Positions 1-5,355 of a stretch of 43,853 nt of DNA are shown piece by piece. Made by a program: the position numbers and the translations under genes. The notes beneath the pieces are model-generated. The model did no database searches and was not told the DNA's origin. It saw nothing but the letters and a program-made list of their open reading frames with translations. Position 1 is the first letter of the stretch. Each line of letters opens with the position of its first letter. The stretch is from Methanobrevibacter sp. (GTDB taxonomy: Archaea > Methanobacteriota > Methanobacteria > Methanobacteriales > Methanobacteriaceae): positions 1 to 43,853 of the forward strand of contig JAGCBE010000364.1 of the NCBI GenBank assembly GCA_017652345.1, given 5' to 3'.

Positions 1-141
1 AACAATACAAGATTTACTTAAGGCTATTTGGTATATAGAGTGTGAAATTAACCGTTTAACAGGAGAGCAAAAATGTCAGAAAAAATAATGAGTGGTCGTG
101 AATTACGTGAACGTTTGTTTCAAACGACAGAAGATTCACGA
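1..141. repeat. Terminal direct overlap, left copy
   Basis: These 141 bases are identical to the last 141 bases of the window. The simplest reading is a circular or circularly permuted phage genome cut at an arbitrary point by the assembler, with the overlap equal to an assembly k-mer; 141 is a common maximum k. A true packaged terminal repeat is less likely, because the overlap starts and ends inside coding sequence. It spans the 3' end of the DUF3310 gene and the 5' end of the next gene, which read through the junction without a break. Confidence 0.93.
2..88 (+). CDS. 3' end of DUF3310 protein (duplicate of the gene at 43564-43800)
   Basis: This is the last 28 codons and stop of the DUF3310 gene that is complete at the other end of the window. 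It appears here only because of the 141-base terminal overlap. It is a partial copy created by linearisation, not a second gene. Its stop overlaps the start of the next gene by 16 bases, as in the intact junction. Confidence 0.9.
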   Translation, partial: TIQDLLKAIWYIECEINRLTGEQKCQKK

Positions 142-369
142 AGAATGGAACTTTTGTGTGAATTAGTCGCAAGACAACAAGAAGATTTATTCTTTTTGGA
201 CAAAAGATTAATGGAAACTGCACAATATTTAGATAAACTTGCAGATATTTTAGTTAATTTAACTACAGGTACGAGTGTTTTGGCTACAAAACTTGCACCA
301 TTTTTAAAAGAAGTTAAAGATAATGTAAATATTGCAAAATCTACAGTGGAGGCTGATACACATGGATAA
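73..369 (+). CDS. Hypothetical helical early protein (98 aa)
   Basis: Not recognised. The protein is predominantly charged and helical, with a likely coiled-coil central part and a C-terminal amphipathic stretch; there are no Cys motifs, signal peptide or membrane segment. The ATG at 73 has a good Shine-Dalgarno (AGGAG at 61-65) lying inside the upstream DUF3310 gene, which it overlaps by 16 bases. Its stop overlaps the start of the nuclease gene, so the three are translationally linked in the early operon running through the circle junction from the promoter at 43220. The first 69 bases are repeated at the window end. Confidence 0.8.
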   Translation: MSEKIMSGRELRERLFQTTEDSRRMELLCELVARQQEDLFFLDKRLMETAQYLDKLADILVNLTTGTSVLATKLAPFLKEVKDNVNIAKSTVEADTHG

Positions 370-1417
370 AATTTTAGACATAAATGACATAAAAGTTGAA
401 CCATATGATGAAAAAGTACATGGTCCAATGGATGGTTATGATTTTAGTACATTAAATGCTGTTGATGGTTGTGCAGTTCGTGGTATTATTTCAAATGTTT
501 TAGGTAAAAGATTTGATGAACCAAAACAACGTAACATGGCATTAGAAGCTGGTGATCTTTGTCATAAATGTTTTGCAGTTTTACGTGCATTAACATTAGA
601 TAAAGAACAAGTTTGTAAATTTATGTTACAAGCTGTACCAACTATGACACAAGAAACATTTGAATCTTTGTTACAAAAGAGTTCAGAACAATTAACACCT
701 GTGTCAAAACAAATGATTTTTGTTGATTATATCTTAGAAAATGGGGGATTCTATGATGATGAGGGGGATAAAAAACGTACTTTGGCAAATATTCGTAATA
801 CTTTACTTGCCTATTGTAGCAACTTTAATGATCTTGTGGCTAATGAACCTGTATATAAAGATGAAAAAGGTTTTGTAGGTATTGAGTTACCATTTGATTA
901 TGTAGTATCTATTACATATAATGAAAGAAGTATACGAAACTTTAGATTTATTGGTAAAATTGATGGACTTCATGTCTTTAAAGATGGTACAATGATTCTA
1001 CATGAAAACAAAACTGCATCAAGATTAGATGATAGTTGGTTAGGTCAGTGGGAAACATCACATCAAATTACTGGATATTGTTTAATAGCTCAAGCCATTA
1101 CTGGTAAATCTTGTAAAAAAGCACGAGTAATTGGTGCACAAATTCCTGTACCAAAGATGAGTGGTTATGCATTTCGTTCAGAACGTGTAGATCGTGAGAT
1201 TTATTGTTTTGAAAATTGGGCAAGATGGGTAATAACAATGCTTGATATTATTGATTGTTATAAAAATTGTCCACATTTAGCACCAATGAGTACTAAAAAT
1301 TGTTGTGCTTATTACAGTAAATGTGCTTTATTACCATTATGTGTATTAAGTAGTGATGAAAAGAAAGAAATGATTGACCAAATGATCGTGGACAAATGGA
1401 GTCCGTTAGATGAATAA
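362..1417 (+). CDS. PD-(D/E)XK exonuclease (RecB/Cas4-like)
   Basis: Probable phage exonuclease that processes DNA ends for recombination-dependent replication. The C-terminal half carries the PD-(D/E)XK core: Asp201 in GKIDG, Glu215-x-Lys217 in HENK, then Gln235 and Tyr239 in the helix QITGY, as in RecB-type nucleases. A cysteine cluster follows (Cys303, 314, 315, 321, 327), resembling the 4Fe-4S-binding C-terminus of Cas4/AddB-type nucleases. I chose the ATG at 362 because GGAGG lies about 10 bases upstream; an in-frame ATG at 332 lacks a good site. It precedes a Sak4-like ATPase and an SSB-like gene, a typical phage recombination set. Cluster binding is inferred from Cys spacing only. Confidence 0.8.
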   Translation: MDKILDINDIKVEPYDEKVHGPMDGYDFSTLNAVDGCAVRGIISNVLGKRFDEPKQRNMALEAGDLCHKCFAVLRALTLDKEQVCKFMLQAVPTMTQETFESLLQKSSEQLTPVSKQMIFVDYILENGGFYDDEGDKKRTLANIRNTLLAYCSNFNDLVANEPVYKDEKGFVGIELPFDYVVSITYNERSIRNFRFIGKIDGLHVFKDGTMILHENKTASRLDDSWLGQWETSHQITGYCLIAQAITGKSCKKARVIGAQIPVPKMSGYAFRSERVDREIYCFENWARWVITMLDIIDCYKNCPHLAPMSTKNCCAYYSKCALLPLCVLSSDEKKEMIDQMIVDKWSPLDE

Positions 1418-1424
1418 TAACTAT

Positions 1425-1517
1425 GACGTGGATATGATAGAATAAGTCTAGCACCCGACAAATAATATCATCAGGTTACTATCACATTTATCGCTAACCT
1501 GTCCTGAGATCCACGTC
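1425..1517 (+). ncRNA. Candidate structured RNA, three-way junction
   Basis: The 122-base spacer between the nuclease gene and the next ORF folds into a compact design. A 9-bp closing stem pairs 1425-1433 (GACGTGGAT) with 1509-1517. Inside it a 6-bp stem pairs 1434-1439 (ATGATA) with 1466-1471, topped by a 3-bp GTC/GAC stem (1446-1448/1457-1459), and a 7-bp stem pairs 1472-1478 (CAGGTTA) with 1495-1501. An alternative pairing exists: 1435-1440 can pair with 1479-1484. The element ends 12 bases before the Shine-Dalgarno of the next gene. I do not recognise a known riboswitch, ribozyme or tRNA core. It could be a cis-regulatory element, a processing site or a stable small RNA. Confidence 0.55.
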
Positions 1518-1539
1518 GCCAATTAGAAAGGAGTATAAA

Positions 1540-1758
1540 ATGATAAAAGAAGTAAAGAAAAAGACTATGAATAATAAGATAGATTGGCTTTTATCACATA
1601 ATAAAAATTATACAAAAGAACAAATGCATACACTTGAAGATTTAAAAGAGCAGATTTTACAATTAAGAGATACTTTAAATAGTATAATGAGTCATGCATA
1701 TAATGGAAATACAATTGGTTATACAAAAATAGCAATTAGAATTATGGAAGGAGAATAA
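1540..1758 (+). CDS. Hypothetical protein (72 aa)
   Basis: Not recognised. It is a small Lys/Asn-rich helical protein with no membrane segment. It starts with ATG after GAAAGGAG at the correct distance and stops one base before the ATPase gene, so the two are co-translated. It lies directly downstream of the structured spacer 1425-1517, which would therefore be in its 5' leader. An internal ATG at 1567 is a possible alternative start but has no good ribosome site. Confidence 0.7.
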   Translation: MIKEVKKKTMNNKIDWLLSHNKNYTKEQMHTLEDLKEQILQLRDTLNSIMSHAYNGNTIGYTKIAIRIMEGE

Positions 1759-1759
1759 A

Positions 1760-2551
1760 ATGGAAATAAAATTTGGTAATTTTAGTGCAACATCAGTAGT
1801 TGATGTACCACAACGAATGAACATGTTGATATGGGGAGCAAGTGGTTGTGGTAAAACAACATTAGCAAGTACAGCTCCTGGTAAAAAGTTGTGGATTTTG
1901 TTTGATCCAGATGGTACAACTTCATTACTTGATGTCAAAAATCGTGATGAGATTCAAGTAATTGATTTAAGTAAATGTGATTGTAACATTATTGCACAAT
2001 TAGCTGCAGAAAATTGTATGGGTTTAGACAAGATTTTAACAGATAATCCAGAAATTGAAACAGTTGTATTAGATTCTGTTACAACTTTGTTAGATAAATG
2101 TTTACAATTAGGTGTTATGAGTGTACGAGGTGCATCTGAAATGACACCAACTTTACAAGGTTATGGTAACAGAAAGTATTATTTGGAGAAAGTTATCAAA
2201 AATCTTGTAAAAATTACTGCAAAATGTAACAAACATTTGATACTTTTAGCTCATGAAGATTCACCATCATTAGATAGTGATGGTTGTGTACAAGCAATTG
2301 AACCATTAATGGGTGGAAAAAGTGCAGTTTCATTACCAATTATTCTATCTGAAGTGTGGAATATGTACATTGATGGTAAAGATCGTAAGATTCGTATTAA
2401 ACAAAATGCAATTCGTAAACCAATGAAGTCAAGAATGTTTAAAGATGTTCAAGATTTTGTATGGAAGTATACACCTGAACAAGGTGGTACTGGAATTAAA
2501 GAATGGTATGATGAATGGGTAAAACAAAAAACAAAAATCACACCGTTTTAA
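1760..2551 (+). CDS. Sak4-like RecA-fold ATPase (AAA_24)
   Basis: Probable single-strand annealing/recombination ATPase of the Sak4 (AAA_24) group. The Walker A motif GASGCGKT is at residues 26-33. A Walker B-like strand, TVVLDSVTTL, ends at Asp105 with the Ser/Thr run common in this group. LILLAHED (about residue 165) fits the strand where RecA-like folds sense nucleotide. The length of 263 aa is usual for phage Sak4 proteins. It starts just after the stop of the preceding ORF with GGAG upstream. Position between a PD-(D/E)XK nuclease and an SSB-like gene supports a recombination role; Sak4 proteins are known to work with phage SSB. Confidence 0.8.
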   Translation: MEIKFGNFSATSVVDVPQRMNMLIWGASGCGKTTLASTAPGKKLWILFDPDGTTSLLDVKNRDEIQVIDLSKCDCNIIAQLAAENCMGLDKILTDNPEIETVVLDSVTTLLDKCLQLGVMSVRGASEMTPTLQGYGNRKYYLEKVIKNLVKITAKCNKHLILLAHEDSPSLDSDGCVQAIEPLMGGKSAVSLPIILSEVWNMYIDGKDRKIRIKQNAIRKPMKSRMFKDVQDFVWKYTPEQGGTGIKEWYDEWVKQKTKITPF

Positions 2552-2555
2552 GTAA

Positions 2556-2610
2556 TTCTCGCAAGAGGATAGTCCGAAATGACTCTAAACTATGTATAAT
2601 GTTCAACATA
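2556..2610 (+). other. Hairpin cluster in the spacer before the SSB-like gene
   Basis: The 89-base spacer holds three small hairpins: 2556-2569 with a GCAA (GNRA) tetraloop, 2571-2584 (AGTC/GACT, loop CGAAAT), and 2591-2610 (TATGT/ACATA). A competing stem can pair 2569-2573 with 2589-2593. There is no T-run, so it is not a clear terminator. It may affect mRNA stability or translation of the next gene. Evidence is base-pairing by eye only. Confidence 0.35.
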
Positions 2611-2640
2611 AATTATTAACAATTAACGAAAGGAAACAAA

Positions 2641-3060
2641 ATGACCGAACAAAATACATTATCATCTGTTGTTGAATTTGACTCTGATATTTCAACTGCT
2701 GAAAAACCAAAGCCACTGCCTGCTGGTGTTTACAAAGCTACAATCGTTGGAGCTGAAGTGAAGATGTCCAAAGCTGGAAATCGTTATGCTTCTGTTACAA
2801 TGAAAGTCAGTGCTGAAGATTATCCTGCAGATTATGTGGAAGGTAATAAAGATGGCACATCTTTACGTTACAATCGTTTGGTTTTGGAAAATACTGCTCC
2901 TGCCAAATACGCTTTACGTAAATTCTGTCAGACAGTTGGTTTGCCAATGTCAACACGTATTGATGTGAATGAATGGATTGGTTCTACTTGTAAAATTGAA
3001 GTAGCTAATTCGTTGTATGAGGGTGAACCTCGTGCAGAAATTGCTCGTTTGGTAGACTAG
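2641..3060 (+). CDS. ssb: Probable single-stranded DNA-binding protein
   Basis: The 139-aa protein has a beta-rich OB-fold-like core starting at LPAGVYKATIVGAEVK (about residue 26), typical of phage SSB/DUF669-type proteins, then a conserved-looking Ala-Lys-Tyr-Ala-Leu helix and a final strand ending in IARLVD. The start is ATG after GAAAGGAAAC. Codon use is slightly less AT-biased than its neighbours, as often seen for an abundant protein. Context (nuclease, Sak4-like ATPase, helicase, polymerase) supports an ssDNA-coating role. It lacks the usual acidic tail of cellular SSB, so the call rests on fold pattern and neighbourhood. Confidence 0.6.
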   Translation: MTEQNTLSSVVEFDSDISTAEKPKPLPAGVYKATIVGAEVKMSKAGNRYASVTMKVSAEDYPADYVEGNKDGTSLRYNRLVLENTAPAKYALRKFCQTVGLPMSTRIDVNEWIGSTCKIEVANSLYEGEPRAEIARLVD

Positions 3061-3071
3061 TCTTTTCCTCC

Positions 3072-3143
3072 TTGTTGTTCCGATTCAAACAACAACTCTA
3101 CCAAAGGCAACCAGTTTCGGTACATTCTGGATAAAAATGTACC
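3072..3143 (+). other. Two strong intergenic hairpins
   Basis: The 117-base spacer has two perfect 8-bp stems: 3072-3079 (TTGTTGTT) with 3088-3095, loop of 8; and 3119-3126 (GGTACATT) with 3136-3143, loop of 9. The second is followed by ATTTGTTTAATT, only weakly like a terminator tail. They probably separate expression or stability of the SSB-like gene from the next ORF. Confidence 0.5.
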
Positions 3144-3177
3144 ATTTGTTTAATTAAATTTATGAAAGGAAAATAAA

Positions 3178-3360
3178 ATGAGTGAAGCTCGTACACGTCA
3201 ACCGAATTTGGTTGTTATGCAAGTCTTGGATGCAGAAGGAAATCCTATTTTGGGATTGAAAAATGAAAATATTAAAGTCATTGAAATCACAAAAAAGATT
3301 TCTATTGATCTTTATAACAAAATCCAAGAAATTCCTGGTGCTTTTATTGCACAAGTGTAA
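3178..3360 (+). CDS. Hypothetical protein (60 aa)
   Basis: Not recognised. It is a compact protein with an N-terminal basic tail, a beta-hairpin (LVVMQVLDAEGNPILGL) and a C-terminal helix. There are no Cys or membrane segments. The ATG follows GAAAGGAAAATAAA. It is flanked on both sides by spacers with strong hairpins (3072-3143 and 3368-3401) and has the same milder AT bias as the SSB-like gene, so it may be highly expressed. The location suggests a replication accessory role, without direct evidence. Confidence 0.7.
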   Translation: MSEARTRQPNLVVMQVLDAEGNPILGLKNENIKVIEITKKISIDLYNKIQEIPGAFIAQV

Positions 3361-3367
3361 TAATTTG

Positions 3368-3401
3368 GCGACTACTTTGCAGCAAAATGTGAGGTAGTCG
3401 C
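3368..3401 (+). other. Intergenic hairpin before helicase gene
   Basis: A perfect 8-bp stem pairs 3368-3375 (GCGACTAC) with 3394-3401 (GTAGTCGC), loop 18 bases, followed by ATCTTTTC. It could act as a weak terminator or an mRNA-stability element. The helicase ribosome site (GGAGGG at 3411-3416) lies just downstream and outside the stem. Confidence 0.45.
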
Positions 3402-3420
3402 ATCTTTTCAGGAGGGTAAT

Positions 3421-4722
3421 ATGGGGAATTTTGAATTTGATGAAAAACAGAAGAAAGCTATTGAGCTTTGTTGCGATAAAGATCGTAGAATTGTTGCAAT
3501 TACTGGTGAAGCTGGTACAGGTAAGACAACAATTATTAAAGAAGTGTACAAAAGATTATATTCTGAACACAATGTATACGATAGGAATAAAAACCTAGTA
3601 AAAATTGTACCAGATATTGTGGTTGCTGCACCAACTGGTAAAGCAGCTAAACGAATTTATGAATTAACTGGTATTCCTGCTATTACTTTACACAGACTTT
3701 TGGAATATCCAATGCCAGGTGAAATTGATGAAACAACTGGTAAACCTAAAACACATTTCGGACCAAAACGGGATCATGATAATCCACTTGACCAAAAGAT
3801 TGTGATTTGTGATGAATATGCTATGGTAAATGTGGAATTACATAGAAATTTAATCAATGCATTACCAAGAGGTGGTATGGTTCGTATGTTTGGTGATTGT
3901 AATCAGCTAGAACCTATTGAAGAAATATCAATTAAAGGTGATGTTTCACCATTTAATGAAGCACTTAAGAAGTTTCCAAGTGTGGTTTTGTCACAAATTC
4001 ACAGACAAAGTGATGACAGTTCTATTATTAAGTGTGCACATCAGATAAATTTGGGTATGATTCCACAAAAAGGTGATGATTTTAAGTTACTTATTACTGG
4101 ACAAGATAAACAACCGACAGATTTGTTGGTGGATATTGTAACAAAAGATCCAGATTTCTTTACACAGAAGAAACAGATCTTATCTCCGACAAAAGTTCGG
4201 TGGGTTGGTACAGAAAAATTGAATCCTTTAATACAAGCATGCAGATTTTTTGGTAAAGATGAAGAAGGTGTGCCTATTGAACGACATCCTTGGTGCAAAG
4301 TTCCGTTAAGTTTGTATGTTGGTGATAAAGTTATTATCACAAAGAACAATTATGATCTCGGAGTGTTCAATGGTGAAACAGGAATTGTAAAAGAAGTGTA
4401 TCTTTATGGTGATGTTGTAGTAGATTTAGGTGACAGAGATGTAAAAATTCCATGTCAAATGATGGTACAAAGTCGTAAAGGTTACTATGTTATTAATCCA
4501 CAACGAGATTTAGATTTAGCTTATGTGATTACAACACATAAAGCTCAAGGAAGTGAGTACGAAGAAGTGGTTTATGTGATGGATAAAGCTGTCATATTTA
4601 ACCAATCAAGAAAGAACTTATATACTGCTGTTACTCGAGCAAAGAAGAAAGTGACAATTATCACTGATCAACGGAGCTTGATGTACTCACTAACAGCAAC
4701 AAAGAGTATGTATAATAGATGA
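3421..4722 (+). CDS. SF1 DNA helicase (RecD/Dda-like)
   Basis: ATP-dependent DNA helicase of superfamily 1B. Walker A GEAGTGKT is at residues 29-36, motif Ia around APTGKAA (70-76), and Walker B VICDE with Asp131-Glu132. The motif III region reads GMVRMFGDCNQLEP and the Gln/Arg sensor SQIHRQ. A C-terminal UvrD-like domain has TTHKAQGSEY and YTAVTRAKK (motifs V-VI). The 433-aa length is close to T4 Dda and other phage Dda/RecD2-like proteins. It starts with ATG after AGGAGGG. It probably unwinds DNA for the polymerase encoded downstream; no DnaB-type helicase is recognisable in the genome, so this may be the main replicative helicase. Confidence 0.88.
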   Translation: MGNFEFDEKQKKAIELCCDKDRRIVAITGEAGTGKTTIIKEVYKRLYSEHNVYDRNKNLVKIVPDIVVAAPTGKAAKRIYELTGIPAITLHRLLEYPMPGEIDETTGKPKTHFGPKRDHDNPLDQKIVICDEYAMVNVELHRNLINALPRGGMVRMFGDCNQLEPIEEISIKGDVSPFNEALKKFPSVVLSQIHRQSDDSSIIKCAHQINLGMIPQKGDDFKLLITGQDKQPTDLLVDIVTKDPDFFTQKKQILSPTKVRWVGTEKLNPLIQACRFFGKDEEGVPIERHPWCKVPLSLYVGDKVIITKNNYDLGVFNGETGIVKEVYLYGDVVVDLGDRDVKIPCQMMVQSRKGYYVINPQRDLDLAYVITTHKAQGSEYEEVVYVMDKAVIFNQSRKNLYTAVTRAKKKVTIITDQRSLMYSLTATKSMYNR

Positions 4723-4732
4723 AAGGTATAAA

Positions 4733-4975
4733 ATGGTAAAGAAAAAGAAAGAAACAAAAACGAAAAAAGTGAAGGAAACAAAGACGAAAAAACCAGAAGT
4801 TCGTAGCTATGTTGATTATAAAGTATTTACTGATAATAGTGCTGCTATTGATTGTCATTGTTCTGACAAAGAATTAGTTGCATTGATGTTAATACTTTAT
4901 AAAAGACTTGATGAAAATGCACGAAAAGTTATTGATGCTGTTATTCGTACATTGTCTTTGATAGATAAAGTATGA
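4733..4975 (+). CDS. Hypothetical protein with Lys-rich N-terminus (80 aa)
   Basis: Not recognised. The first ~25 residues are a repetitive Lys/Thr/Glu tail (KKKKETKTKKVKETKTKK), followed by a folded-looking helical C-terminal domain with DNSAAIDCHC and a final Leu-rich helix. A basic disordered tail suggests nucleic-acid binding. ATG 4733 follows GAAAGGTATAAA. The stop overlaps the start of the next gene in an ATGA arrangement, so the two are translationally coupled. Confidence 0.65.
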   Translation: MVKKKKETKTKKVKETKTKKPEVRSYVDYKVFTDNSAAIDCHCSDKELVALMLILYKRLDENARKVIDAVIRTLSLIDKV

Positions 4976-5175
4976 AAAGTATGGCTGATGTTTATGGGAA
5001 TGTACTGGATTTCGATTCAGTACTTCCCTTTGGTAAATATAAAAGTGAGTCTTTTCAAACAGTTATCGAAAAAGATAAAGATTATTTGAAATGGTTATTT
5101 ACAAAAACAGATTTTTGTGCTATAAATAATGTAGACGAAAATTTAATAAAGGAGGTTTTAAATGGAGGACACTGA
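4972..5175 (+). CDS. Exodeoxyribonuclease X C-terminal-like / DUF3820-type small protein
   Basis: This 67-aa protein matches the small domain found at the C-terminus of ExoX-type exonucleases and in DUF3820 proteins: LPFGKYK at residues 18-24, then a helix with DKDYLKWLF (about 36-44). The domain is thought to help bind DNA or partners; there is no catalytic DEDD domain here. It starts within the upstream stop (ATGA) and its 3' end overlaps the next small gene by 14 bases, showing tight coupling in the replication operon. Recognition is by motif only. Confidence 0.6.
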   Translation: MKSMADVYGNVLDFDSVLPFGKYKSESFQTVIEKDKDYLKWLFTKTDFCAINNVDENLIKEVLNGGH

Positions 5176-5338
5176 TCCAAAAATTTTGGTAAAATTTAAA
5201 ATTGATGACGAAGAACGTCAGCCAGTTGAATGTTGGACAAGAGTTATGGGATATTTTAGACCTGTGTCTGGATATAATACTGGTAAAAAAGCTGAATTTA
5301 AAGAAAGAAAGTGGTTCAAAGAATCAAAAATTAAGTAA
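5162..5338 (+). CDS. Stand-alone NrdD-type glycyl-radical C-terminal domain (58 aa)
   Basis: This 58-aa ORF resembles the C-terminus of anaerobic ribonucleotide reductase (NrdD). It has RVMGYFRPV at residues 27-35, with Gly30 at the glycyl-radical position, followed by N-x-GKK-x-EFKERK (39-50), the conserved Asn/Gly-Lys/Glu-Phe/Arg pattern after the radical glycine. The rest of NrdD, including the nucleotide-binding barrel and the CxxC zinc site, is absent; only Cys24 lies before the motif. The family precedent is YfiD/GrcA, a spare radical domain for pyruvate formate-lyase. I infer that this could supply or replace a radical domain for the host NrdD, boosting dNTP supply. ATG 5162 follows GGAGG; it overlaps the previous gene by 14 bases and precedes the polymerase gene. 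Confidence 0.65.
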   Translation: MEDTDPKILVKFKIDDEERQPVECWTRVMGYFRPVSGYNTGKKAEFKERKWFKESKIK

Positions 5339-5355
5339 CATTTAGGGGAGAGCAC

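Noticed and set aside
1417..1540. Hammerhead ribozyme or glutamine-type riboswitch in the 1425-1517 RNA
   Set aside because: Three stems are present but the conserved hammerhead core (CUGANGA and GAAA) and the known glutamine-riboswitch bases are absent.
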